Shown here piece after piece: positions 1-6,382 of a DNA stretch of 8,493 bases. A program made the translations under genes and the position numbers. The notes under the pieces were generated by a model. It did no database searches. It saw nothing but the letters and a program-made list of their open reading frames with translations, and had not been told where the DNA came from. Every line of letters begins with the position of its first letter. The stretch's first letter is position 1. The stretch comes from Chloroflexota bacterium (lineage in GTDB: Bacteria; Chloroflexota; Dehalococcoidia; E44-bin15), in contig JADFVG010000194.1 in assembly GCA_015222405.1 (NCBI GenBank), positions 1 through 8,493 on the forward strand. The letters are read 5' to 3'.

Positions 1-81
1 CCTGAAGAAGTAGAGGTGCTCTTCCATAAGCTGCTAAGTCAGAAACAGGGGGTGTTGGCGAATGCCCAATCAATTAGGTAA
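1..81 (+). CDS. C-terminal end of an unidentified protein (partial)
   Basis: Frame 1 is open from the first base and ends at TAA 79-81, giving 26 residues that finish ...LLSQKQGVLANAQSIR. The start lies outside the window. No motif identifies it. Its last 20 bases overlap the start of the desulforedoxin gene at 62, which suggests one transcription unit with translational coupling. It could also be a chance open frame, because only 27 codons are visible. Confidence 0.4.
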   Translation, partial: PEEVEVLFHKLLSQKQGVLANAQSIR

Positions 82-205
82 GAGATATCGTTGCGAGGTG
101 TGTGGCACTGAGACATTGTGCGTGAAAGCGGGAGAAGGCGCGGTTATGTGCTGTGATAAGGAGATGGAGCTGCAGCAGGCCAAACAGCTTCCATCCTCCG
201 ATTAG
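62..205 (+). CDS. Desulforedoxin-type small rubredoxin-like iron protein
   Basis: This 47-residue protein has the desulforedoxin signature: a CxxCG pair (C11, C14) and an adjacent Cys pair (C30, C31), with the family's usual order RYRCEVCG ... VMCCDKEM. In the family these four cysteines bind one iron tetrahedrally, and the protein forms a small cytoplasmic dimer that passes electrons or serves as the N-terminal domain of desulfoferrodoxin in superoxide defence. Desulforedoxin of Desulfovibrio is about 37 residues; this one has a few extra residues at each end, plus an additional cysteine (C20). There is no SOR (neelaredoxin) domain after it, since TAG follows at 203-205. ATG 62 is the only sensible start. 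A G-rich stretch lies about 10 bases upstream as a weak ribosome site, and coupling to the overlapping upstream gene is likely. Identification rests on the cysteine pattern and length, which are distinctive. Confidence 0.82.
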   Translation: MPNQLGKRYRCEVCGTETLCVKAGEGAVMCCDKEMELQQAKQLPSSD

Positions 206-269
206 GTCGAGCGGGATAAAGCAGGTCTTTAGGGCGGTCAAGGATATACTTTTTTGCTTTGGGGAAGTG

Positions 270-300
270 GCACTCCGCTTTTGGTGGGGTGCTATTTTAT
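270..300 (+). terminator. Candidate intrinsic terminator after the desulforedoxin gene
   Basis: Bases 270-278 pair with 284-292 in a nine-pair stem (two G-T wobbles) closed by a five-base T-rich loop at 279-283. The stem is followed directly by TATTTTAT. It lies 65 bases downstream of the desulforedoxin stop codon and in the right orientation. The T tract is interrupted, so efficiency is uncertain. Confidence 0.5.
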
Positions 301-361
301 GTTCCGCGCAGAGGGAACACGCGCCACTCTATGGGGAGCAATGTGATAGCCCGGCAAAAGG

Positions 362-994
362 TTATTCCAGTTTCCTGATAATCCCGATGACCTTGCCCTG
401 AATCTCCACATCCTCGGGGTCGGCATAGATAGGCTTCATCTCCTCGTTGGCGGGCTGAAGGCGGATGCGCCCCGGCTCGAGATAAAACTTCTTCAGCGTG
501 GCTTCCTTCTCCCTCTTCAGCCAAACGGCAACCATCTCCCCATTCTCCGCAGTTTCCACATGCTGCATCAGCACCAGGTCGCCATCGTTGATCAGGGCAT
601 CGACCATTGATGTCCCTTTCACCTTTAAGGCATAGACCCCTTCTTTGCCTCTGGTCAGCTCCTGGGTAAGCTCCAGGGACTCCGCTATCCCCAGCGCGCT
701 CCAGGTATCGGCGCTGGGAACAGGTATCGGTTCGCCAGCGGCGATGTAGCCGATGATCGGTACCCGCACAATGCCCCTGTTTCGGGGGCTGAGCTCAATG
801 CCTCGCGATACCTCCCGGTCCCTTCGAAGATAGCCCTCCCTTTCCAGAATCCTCAAGTTGTATTCCACAACCGATGTCGAGCTGATCTTGCACCCCTTAA
901 CGATGTCCCTGATGCTGGGAGGGTAACCCTTATCCTCGAGGAACTGGCGCAGGAAGTCGAGGATGCGGGACTGCTTGGTGGAAAGCTCCTTCAA
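362..994 (-). CDS. lexA: LexA repressor (SOS regulator, self-cleaving S24 peptidase)
   Basis: The protein represses DNA-damage genes and cleaves itself when RecA is activated. Numbering from the TTG start at 994 gives 210 residues. An N-terminal winged helix-turn-helix covers roughly residues 1-65, with the family opening KELSTKQSRILDFL and recognition region around SSTSVVEYNL. A C-terminal S24 domain follows. The cleavage bond is Ala86-Gly87 (in GYIAAGEP), the nucleophile is Ser129 (in KGTSMVDAL) and the general base is Lys168 (in EATLKKF); all are present, so it should be active. The open frame continues ten codons further to a TTG at 1024, but that codon lies inside the promoter -10 box. 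TTG 994 follows a GAGGAAGGG ribosome site (998-1006) and gives the usual LexA N-terminus. Divergent to the phosphoesterase gene; autoregulated through the SOS box at 1007-1018. Confidence 0.95.
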   Translation of the reverse strand: MKELSTKQSRILDFLRQFLEDKGYPPSIRDIVKGCKISSTSVVEYNLRILEREGYLRRDREVSRGIELSPRNRGIVRVPIIGYIAAGEPIPVPSADTWSALGIAESLELTQELTRGKEGVYALKVKGTSMVDALINDGDLVLMQHVETAENGEMVAVWLKREKEATLKKFYLEPGRIRLQPANEEMKPIYADPEDVEIQGKVIGIIRKLE

Positions 995-1006
995 TTTCCC
1001 TTCCTC

Positions 1007-1018
1007 GAACGTTTGTTC
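1007..1018 (-). promoter_or_regulatory. SOS box (LexA operator), Gram-positive type
   Basis: On the minus strand the sequence is GAACAAACGTTC, a perfect GAAC-N4-GTTC dyad followed by G. It matches the LexA operator known from Bacillus and many other Gram-positive-type systems. It sits between the -10 box and the ribosome site of lexA and covers the expected transcription start, as expected for an autorepressor. Confidence 0.88.
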
Positions 1019-1022
1019 TAAC

Positions 1023-1051
1023 AATATATAGCATCATGGGAGATTTGTCAA
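1023..1051 (-). promoter_or_regulatory. lexA promoter
   Basis: The minus strand carries a perfect -35 TTGACA (1046-1051), a 17-base spacer and a -10 TATATT (1023-1028). The transcription start is expected near 1016, inside the SOS box, leaving a leader of about 20 bases before the TTG at 994. Confidence 0.82.
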
Positions 1052-1084
1052 TAGTCAGGCAGGCAGTGGAGTGGCCTGCATTTC

Positions 1085-1113
1085 TTGACACGGAAGGCTA
1101 GGCCGCTCATAAT
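1085..1113 (+). promoter_or_regulatory. Promoter of the metallophosphoesterase gene
   Basis: The plus strand has -35 TTGACA (1085-1090), a 17-base spacer and -10 CATAAT (1108-1113). The predicted start is near 1120, only a few bases before ATG 1123. A stop codon in the same frame at 1120-1122 excludes an earlier start, so the mRNA would have almost no leader. Confidence 0.65.
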
Positions 1114-1122
1114 GAGATGTAG

Positions 1123-1632
1123 ATGCGCATTGGGCTGGTAACAGATACACATATTCCGGGAGCGGCGCAAGCACTGCCTCCTCAAATAGCAGAAGCTTTC
1201 CGGGACGTTGATCTTATTCTGCACGCCGGCGACATCTACGTCTCTTCTGTCCTGGACGAGCTGGAGCGTATCGCGCCCGTGCTCGCAGCTAGCGGTGACG
1301 ACGACTGGGGAAACATACTAGCAGACAAGCGTGTGAAGAGCAGACACGTACTGAAACTAGAGGGCAAAACACTATGGCTGGTGCATGAAAGGCCCTACCC
1401 CTACAAGTTTCCATCATTGCAAACAGGGAGCTCTCCGGAGCAACGTGACCCAGATGCCCCTGACATCGTTGTCTTCGGTCATGAGCACGCCACACTCGTC
1501 CGAGATTATAAAGGTGTTCTCTTTGTGAACTCCGGTAGTCCCACGTTTCTCAACTACCGCCGCGGCCTGGGCACCATTGGCATACTTGATATTGACTCAG
1601 GCCAAGCTCAGGTGCGTATTCTGCAATTGTAG
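1123..1632 (+). CDS. YfcE/MJ0936-type metallophosphoesterase
   Basis: This 169-residue protein is about the size of the small calcineurin-like phosphodiesterases (YfcE, MJ0936), which hydrolyse phosphodiesters with two divalent metals; the physiological substrate is usually unknown. The ordered metal-binding motifs are visible: D8-T-H10, G36-D37, a GDDD block at 58-61, H88, and GHEH at 119-122, followed by the family ending NSGSP at 136-140. Two positions depart from the common pattern. The usual GNxD block has Asp instead of Asn (D59), and the usual HG after the fourth motif is HE (H88-E89). The start is fixed by the in-frame TAG directly upstream and the DTH motif at residue 8. It is transcribed divergently from lexA from its own promoter, with no clear ribosome site. 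Its stop is 29 bases from the end of the convergent nif-like operon. Confidence 0.88.
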   Translation: MRIGLVTDTHIPGAAQALPPQIAEAFRDVDLILHAGDIYVSSVLDELERIAPVLAASGDDDWGNILADKRVKSRHVLKLEGKTLWLVHERPYPYKFPSLQTGSSPEQRDPDAPDIVVFGHEHATLVRDYKGVLFVNSGSPTFLNYRRGLGTIGILDIDSGQAQVRILQL

Positions 1633-1661
1633 CCGTCAGTGAATGTAGACTTCTATCGCTG

Positions 1662-1934
1662 CTAGGGCAGATATACCACATCGGCACGGCATTGCTCGCA
1701 GCGGTGAAATTGAGGGATTACACCCTCACAATTTTGCCTGGCCTGCCTCAATTCGTCGCAGGTGGGAGCACGAAGCTCCTTCATCTTACCACAGGGGATT
1801 AGTGGCATAATGTTCAACACCCCTGCCCCTGCCTCCCTTACTCTCCTAGCAAGTTGGGGCATCTGTTTATCGTTAACGCCTGGGATCAATACCGTGTTAA
1901 CCTTGGCCGAAAAGCCTCTATCTACTGCCTTCAC
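1662..1934 (-). pseudogene. NifB-like protein, C-terminal fragment beyond a frameshift
   Basis: This reading frame carries the second half of a NifB-type protein: a strand segment KVNTVLIPGVND, the motif NIMPLIPCG, and the closing cysteine motif RCEQCRADVVYLP, equivalent to the C-terminal HCRQCRAD of NifB. It is in a different frame from the radical-SAM half upstream. The join lies near 1930-1940: the expected run is GGL-x-KAVDRGF, and CTG is followed by four bases (AGTG) where three would keep the frame, so a one-base insertion explains it. The apparent GTG start at 1934 has no ribosome site and falls in mid-domain, so this piece is unlikely to be made alone as a working enzyme. Either the gene is broken or the sequence has an error here. 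It is the last gene of the nitrogenase-like operon and ends convergent with the phosphoesterase gene. Confidence 0.85.
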
Positions 1935-2529
1935 TCAGGCCACCGAACTGCTTGGCGATGAGAAGGGAGGCTGCCTCCTCTCCTCGGTAGGTGACCCCAT
2001 CATACCTTACCCAGGAATAGATATCTTTCCCTATATCACTTGAGAAAGCATTCACCGTCACAGTGATGGCTTTTACCCCACAAGCCTCGATCTTCTCAAG
2101 CTTATCCTCAAGGAGGAGGCCATTGGTGCACATGCACTTGAGTAGTTGGGGATATTCCTGGTGAATTAGGCTCAGCACCTCAAATGTCTGGTCATTCGCC
2201 AGTGGGTCACCCGGGCCAGCCACCCCAATTACAAAGTTAGAGTCTTTCCTGGTAAGCATCACTCGCTCTACCAGGTTCACTGCCTCCTCAGCTGAAAGAA
2301 GCCTTGCTGTCCATCCCGGGTGCTGTATTGCCTCCGTGGCACACATGTTGCGCTCACAGAAGTTGCACTGGATATTATATTTAGGAGCGATCGGCAGATG
2401 AATCCTCCCCACTCGGTAATGAGCCGCATCACAAAAGCAAGGGTGCTGGGTCATAATATCAGCGTCAGCGCTGATTTGCCTCAGGATATCAAGGCTATTT
2501 GGGAAGGTGCTCTCGATACATTGCTTCAA
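1918..2529 (-). pseudogene. NifB-like radical-SAM protein, N-terminal part (frameshifted, altered Cys motif)
   Basis: NifB builds the carbide-containing iron-sulfur precursor (NifB-co) of nitrogenase cofactors. The match is clear: HPCFCDAAH at 29-37, GRIHLPIAPK at 41-50, the glycine-rich AGPGDPLAN block and the CTNGLLL strand. The radical-SAM cluster motif should read CxxxCxxC, but residue 51 is Tyr (codon TAT 2377-2379), followed by intact C55 and C58. One G-to-A change from TGT would account for it. The frame also ends early: after AKQFGGL it continues SEGSR and stops, while the rest of the protein continues in another frame (1662-1934). The TTG start at 2529 overlaps the NifH-like gene by 35 bases and follows GAGGAG at 2540-2545; an ATG 25 codons later is the alternative. 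Two independent lesions suggest a decaying gene, although errors in the assembly would look the same. Confidence 0.85.
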
Positions 2530-3337
2530 GATCTGATATCTCCTCTATTGGTTTAGGGATCACCGGACGGTCGTTATCCATCACCTGGCGAGCTAGCTCT
2601 CGGAATACCTCGGCCTCTTCTGACTGGGGAGAATGCTCCAGCACCGTCCTGCTCTCCACCTCACAGGCCTGAATCACAGGGCTGCGGGGGACTAAATGGA
2701 CAAGCTTGCTCCCCAGGGCCTCCGCAAACTGGGACAGGACTACTTTCTCGAACTGCTCATCTCCTGAGCTGTTGCATATCACGCCGGCCAACCCCGTTTC
2801 GCCTCGTCGGGAGAGGCGTCGAATCGCTTTGGCAATGTTATTGGCTGCATAGATGCTCATAAAGCCACCAGAGCAAATGAGGTAAATCTCCTGAGCATAG
2901 CCATGACGAATAGGCATGGCAAAACCACCGCAGACCACATCACCCAGGACGTCATAGATAGCAACATCTATTCCATAGGTTTCGAAAGCCTTGAGGTCAC
3001 TGAGTATTTGAAGTGCAGTCAGCACCCCCCTCCCAGCACAGCCAATGCCTGGCTCTGGACCTCCCGACTCCACGCAATAAATCCCACTTTGAGCTTGGAA
3101 GATAATATCCTTAAGGGAAATAGCATATTCATCCTTCCCTATCCTCAGTTCTTCTCGAAATGTTTCTAAAACAGTGGGGATGAGACGACCCCCAGCTAGG
3201 ATCCTAGTGGAGTCCCTCTTGGGGTCGCAACCAACTTGCATCACCCGAAGCCCCATCTCCTTGAGAGCCATGGATAGATTGGCTGCAATAGTGCTCTTCC
3301 CGATCCCTCCCTTGCCATATATGGCTATCTGTCTCAT
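2495..3337 (-). CDS. NifH-like nitrogenase reductase (iron protein) homologue
   Basis: In this family a homodimer with one bridging [4Fe-4S] cluster uses ATP to pass electrons to its D/K-type partner. The 280-residue protein has the P-loop GKGGIGKST at 8-16, the switch region GCDPKRDST at 36-44, and both cluster cysteines, C100 (in GIGCAGRGV) and C136 (in VVCGGFAMPIR). R103 corresponds to the arginine that is ADP-ribosylated in NifH. The stretch YAANNIAKAI is also typical. So it appears fully functional. ATG 3337 directly abuts the TGA (3338-3340) of the K-like gene and follows a GAGGTGG ribosome site (3341-3347). It is the third gene of the operon and the 3' end overlaps the NifB-like start. 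Protochlorophyllide or chlorin reductase (BchL/BchX type) is disfavoured by the NifB-like neighbour and the absence of pigment genes. Confidence 0.92.
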   Translation of the reverse strand: MRQIAIYGKGGIGKSTIAANLSMALKEMGLRVMQVGCDPKRDSTRILAGGRLIPTVLETFREELRIGKDEYAISLKDIIFQAQSGIYCVESGGPEPGIGCAGRGVLTALQILSDLKAFETYGIDVAIYDVLGDVVCGGFAMPIRHGYAQEIYLICSGGFMSIYAANNIAKAIRRLSRRGETGLAGVICNSSGDEQFEKVVLSQFAEALGSKLVHLVPRSPVIQACEVESRTVLEHSPQSEEAEVFRELARQVMDNDRPVIPKPIEEISDLEAMYREHLPK

Positions 3338-4708
3338 TCACCACCTCGCTTTATATCTCCTCTCCTTGGAGCGCCAACGATCGTTGAAGTCATTCTGGAT
3401 AAGCTCCAGAATGTTCAAGATTCCACTGTAGCCAAAGTATTCCCGGTCTACCAGTCTAAACTGCCGCATCGGGTTTACAACTTCAAAGATGAGAGGTATT
3501 CCTAGACCTTCGATCGCATGCCTTTCCACATTGCTTCCAAAAACAGCTTCTGGCCTTACTTCATCTAGGCCCCTTCTTACCTTGTGCACGTCTGCGTTGT
3601 AAACTATCTTGGGATCAAGGCCAAGATCTCCCACTTCCCTCTCCAATATCTCCCTAGCACGAGGTTGAGAGGACCGAAGACAGATAAGCTCAGGGGTCAT
3701 CTCCAGTTCCTCGAAGAGGAAGCGAACCAGGGGAATCCCGATAGTGGCATCGGCAATGATGGCCACGGGCATCCGATAGAGAAGACGTACTTCAAGCGAC
3801 TCACCGCTGACTCCCCATCCCTTGCGGCGAAGCGTTTCCGCCACCATTCTTTCCCCCTCAGCTACAAGCTTCTCAGCCACCTCCTGGGCATCAAACCTTT
3901 CCCCCAACTCTAGAAGCCAACGCCTAGTATTGCTCATCCCAATCGGCAGGGGCATTTCCCGACAGATTTGCTCCACGCCAAATTCAGAGGAAAGATAATC
4001 TGCCGCATTCTTTCCTGCATCATGGGATAAAAGGAGGGAGGCTTCGGCGGAGGATAGATTATCAAACTTGCTGAGTGCTGTCTTGTGGGTGAGGGTAGCT
4101 ACGACCTGAATCCCCATCTGAGATAAGGTTTGTTTCACCCAGGCAAGGTCGCCCATCCAAGTTGGATTGGCATTGGCATGGGGGACGATGAGACAGACCG
4201 ATTTAGGGACTTTCTTTCCACTATCCTTAACTAACTTCTTTAGCATCACATCCAGGGCGATGTCTATTCCATCATATTGCGAGCCTCTATATCCAGCACA
4301 CTCGATAGGGATGAGCTTGAAGGGAACCTGTGGCTCTAAATCTTGGCAAACAGCAACAATGTCATCTCCCACAATCTCAGGTCCGCAGGCACTGAGGACA
4401 AAGAGAGCTCCGATATTTAATTCCTTTGCCTCTAGAATAGTGCGAGCCAGAAGCTCCTCACCTCCGTGGACGATCTCATCTTCGCACAGCTTGGTGCAGA
4501 GAGTTTCAGTTTTAGTCCAGTCGGCTTCTTGCCAAGAGAAGGCGCTATCAACAAGGTAGGCACAACCCTGAGGGGCATGGGAAATCACACCGCAATTCTC
4601 CACTCCCAGGACTGTTAGGGCAGCACCATGTAGGGCACAACGAAGGTAAGAGTCAAAACATTTTTCACCTTTTAAAACCTCTGATGATATCTCAGTTGGC
4701 CTAGCCAT
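3338..4708 (-). CDS. Nitrogenase-like NifK/NifN-type subunit (oxidoreductase/nitrogenase component 1 family)
   Basis: This 456-residue protein belongs to the component 1 family that forms the alpha/beta heterotetramer docking to NifH. The N-terminal third has the three P-cluster-type cysteines in family positions: C24 (RCALHGAALTVLG), C49 (HAPQGC) and C108 (SACGPEIVGDD). The C24-C49 gap of 25 matches that of NifK. The segment IECAGYRGS at 135-143 matches the usual region after the third cysteine. Where NifD would place its cofactor cysteine there is SLLLSHDAG without Cys, so this looks like the beta (K/N) partner. The protein lacks a long NifK-like N-terminal extension. ATG 4708 overlaps the upstream stop by 8 bases and follows AGGAG (4716-4720) at seven bases, which favours coupled translation. 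The K-like assignment is by analogy; it is not proof of any substrate. Confidence 0.85.
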   Translation of the reverse strand: MARPTEISSEVLKGEKCFDSYLRCALHGAALTVLGVENCGVISHAPQGCAYLVDSAFSWQEADWTKTETLCTKLCEDEIVHGGEELLARTILEAKELNIGALFVLSACGPEIVGDDIVAVCQDLEPQVPFKLIPIECAGYRGSQYDGIDIALDVMLKKLVKDSGKKVPKSVCLIVPHANANPTWMGDLAWVKQTLSQMGIQVVATLTHKTALSKFDNLSSAEASLLLSHDAGKNAADYLSSEFGVEQICREMPLPIGMSNTRRWLLELGERFDAQEVAEKLVAEGERMVAETLRRKGWGVSGESLEVRLLYRMPVAIIADATIGIPLVRFLFEELEMTPELICLRSSQPRAREILEREVGDLGLDPKIVYNADVHKVRRGLDEVRPEAVFGSNVERHAIEGLGIPLIFEVVNPMRQFRLVDREYFGYSGILNILELIQNDFNDRWRSKERRYKARW

Positions 4709-6107
4709 AGATCATCTCCTTGAATAACTTAGAACGGGGACGAGATGTGTCTTTCAATGCAGTTTCGACGAGCCTGGCGATATTTTGAATTCCCTTAAAA
4801 CCATACCTAGGGAAACGGGAGACAAGCCCAAGATTCACCACCGGGCAGGGAGGGTATCTATCGGACGATCCAAAGTAGATAGCGTTATCGTATCCTTGAA
4901 CAACCTTCTCCAGCTCTTCCTCAGTTTGCCACATCTCAGAGTAGCTTCCTAAGCGGAAGACCCCCTTGGTCAGGATGACCTCGGGATTAAGTCCAGTCTC
5001 CAGGAGGTATTTTATGCTGGGCACTCTCTCTTTAATAGTATAAGGATGGATATTGATAACGATGGGATGGGCACCGAACTCCTCAACCATTCTGGCCATA
5101 GCGAGACCCCTTATCGGACCGTTGAATACCGTTGTTGGCTCTACGATGACGGTTTTCCCCTTAAGGGTTCGCTCCAGACAATCAAGCTCGGGCAAGACCT
5201 TCTTTGTCTCCCTTTTTATCACCTCCAAGGCCTCCTTCTCCATACCTAATGGCCTTGCCACCCCCAAAAGCCATTCCTCAGTTGCCTTAAGCCCATAGGG
5301 CAGTCCTGTTCTGCTATAGGGCATGCCAAATCTATCCTTCATCAGGTCGCCAAGCTTCTGGCCCCAGTCATAGCACCAGGAGGCATTAAGCTCAACCTCG
5401 CGCGCCCTTCTAATCTCCTCCACAGTGCATCCACCGGCAATCTCCGCATTTATCTTTATACCCACCTCACCCAATAGCCTTTCGATTTCCTTTAGGTCCT
5501 CGGAAATCTCAGTGGCAGTGGGGCCCACACGAGCCCCGAGGATGTTTATCGTCTTCTCTTGTTTTTTCTTTGGCGGCTCCATAAGCTCCATGATGAGCTT
5601 GAAGGCATCCTCGTAGCCGCTTCTGAAGTCACCGCCAAATCCTTCGCTCTTGATCGCCAGTACTCTTGAATTGACCAATTTCTCGGCCTCTTGGGCGATC
5701 ATTTCCACATCATCGCCGATTATCCCCGCTGTGCAGCAGGAAAGGATAACGATAAGATCGGGGTGGTATTTTTTATCCGCCTCTTGAACTGCCTCCAGAA
5801 GCTTCCCCTCGCCCCCATAGATAACATCGCTCTCATCAAAAGTGGTACAAGGCACAGGCTCAAGAGGAACCCCACGACGCTCGCAACAAGCACTCCTTCT
5901 GGCCCACTCGGACATCAGCAAGGCACACCCAGTGGGGGCGTGGACCAAGGGGACACAATGGCGAATGCCGTTTAGGACGAGGAAGGCAGTCATAAACTTG
6001 CACATAGGGGCATGTGATGCTTGCATCTTTGGGATCATCTCACCTGTTTCCACCTTTTCCAAGAGTTGCTGTAGCGTACCCTTAAAGGCTATACGGCTAC
6101 CATCCAT
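4701..6107 (-). CDS. Nitrogenase-like NifD/NifE-type subunit (oxidoreductase/nitrogenase component 1 family)
   Basis: First gene of the operon, 468 residues. P-cluster-type cysteines are C36 (APMCKFMTAFLVLNG), C61 (HAPTGC) and C125 (SCCTAGIIGDD), followed by SEGFGG at 154-159, the family's usual block. C245 in LNASWCYDW lines up with the cysteine that holds the cofactor in NifD (Cys275 of Azotobacter). The position of the cofactor histidine (His442, in PYHGFDG) reads PRYGFKG at 433-439, so Tyr435 replaces His. It therefore resembles an enzyme of the nitrogenase-like groups, or NifE, rather than catalytic NifD. Extra cysteines at 51, 74, 75, 87 and 124 are unexplained. ATG 6107 follows a strong ribosome site GGGGGAGG (6115-6122) at seven bases. 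Alternatives include a methylthio-alkane reductase-like alpha subunit or another group IV enzyme; sequence alone does not decide. Confidence 0.85.
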   Translation of the reverse strand: MDGSRIAFKGTLQQLLEKVETGEMIPKMQASHAPMCKFMTAFLVLNGIRHCVPLVHAPTGCALLMSEWARRSACCERRGVPLEPVPCTTFDESDVIYGGEGKLLEAVQEADKKYHPDLIVILSCCTAGIIGDDVEMIAQEAEKLVNSRVLAIKSEGFGGDFRSGYEDAFKLIMELMEPPKKKQEKTINILGARVGPTATEISEDLKEIERLLGEVGIKINAEIAGGCTVEEIRRAREVELNASWCYDWGQKLGDLMKDRFGMPYSRTGLPYGLKATEEWLLGVARPLGMEKEALEVIKRETKKVLPELDCLERTLKGKTVIVEPTTVFNGPIRGLAMARMVEEFGAHPIVINIHPYTIKERVPSIKYLLETGLNPEVILTKGVFRLGSYSEMWQTEEELEKVVQGYDNAIYFGSSDRYPPCPVVNLGLVSRFPRYGFKGIQNIARLVETALKDTSRPRSKLFKEMIYG

Positions 6108-6114
6108 TAAGGAG

Positions 6115-6122
6115 CCTCCCCC
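6115..6122 (-). promoter_or_regulatory. Strong ribosome binding site of the nitrogenase-like operon
   Basis: The minus strand reads GGGGGAGG, seven bases before ATG 6107. It fixes this ATG as the start over the second ATG two codons later. Confidence 0.7.
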
Positions 6123-6151
6123 AAGCTAACCAGCTACGTTTTCTACTATCG

Positions 6152-6181
6152 GTTATAACAGGGTGAATGGAAGAGGGTCAA
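6152..6181 (-). promoter_or_regulatory. Candidate promoter of the nitrogenase-like operon
   Basis: On the minus strand TTGACC (6176-6181) and TATAAC (6152-6157) are separated by 18 bases, a good match to a housekeeping promoter. Transcription would begin near 6145, leaving a leader of about 38 bases that includes the ribosome site. No sigma-54 (GG-N10-GC) signature of classical nif promoters was noticed at this site. Confidence 0.6.
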
Positions 6182-6251
6182 CGAACCCCGAAAGGTGACA
6201 TTCTTCCTCTAACGCTACGGCGCTAGACGGGGACTGATGTCTAATTGACAA

Positions 6252-6292
6252 CAGGACTAATTTCCTGACGAGAATAGGACTAAATTACTATT
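6252..6292. promoter_or_regulatory. Pair of related dyads sharing AGGACTAA, probable operator
   Basis: Two copies of AGGACTAA (6253-6260 and 6276-6283) lie 23 bases apart, about two helical turns. Each is the core of a dyad: CAGGA/TCCTG (6252-6256 and 6263-6267) and AATAG/CTATT (6273-6277 and 6288-6292). The second touches the -35 box of the plus-strand promoter. The layout fits a regulator binding two sites between the operon and the 63-codon gene. Which regulator is unknown; a resemblance to Rrf2-family sites is only slight. Confidence 0.45.
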
Positions 6293-6319
6293 GACAATTT
6301 TTATATTGTGTGGTATATT
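6291..6319 (+). promoter_or_regulatory. Strong plus-strand promoter of the 63-codon gene
   Basis: TTGACA (6291-6296), a 17-base spacer and TATATT (6314-6319) are nearly ideal and have the same boxes as the lexA promoter. Transcription would begin near 6326, 57 bases before ATG 6383. Confidence 0.75.
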
Positions 6320-6331
6320 TTATAACAATAT
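6303..6331. repeat. Inverted repeat ATATTGT / ACAATAT flanking the -10 box
   Basis: ATATTGT at 6303-6309 and ACAATAT at 6325-6331 are exact reverse complements centred on the -10 box, with half-site centres 22 bases apart. This spacing suits a dimeric repressor that would block this promoter. The region is very AT-rich, so chance is possible. Confidence 0.4.
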
Positions 6332-6382
6332 GTGCGCTTTTATATCATAGTGGACGATTATATAACTGCAAAGGAGTCGGGA

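Noticed and set aside
995..1024. Ten-codon N-terminal extension of lexA from TTG 1024
   Set aside because: It starts inside the promoter -10 box and its codons cover the SOS box; the TTG at 994 has a ribosome site and the normal family N-terminus.
1662..2529. Programmed ribosomal frameshift joining the two NifB-like frames
   Set aside because: No slippery heptamer or downstream structure was found at the join, and the radical-SAM Cys motif is damaged as well, so mutation or sequence error is simpler.
2495..6107. Protochlorophyllide or chlorin reductase (BchLNB, BchXYZ) or F430-type CfbCD
   Set aside because: A NifB-like gene is attached, no pigment or F430 genes are nearby, and CfbCD has only one D-type subunit.
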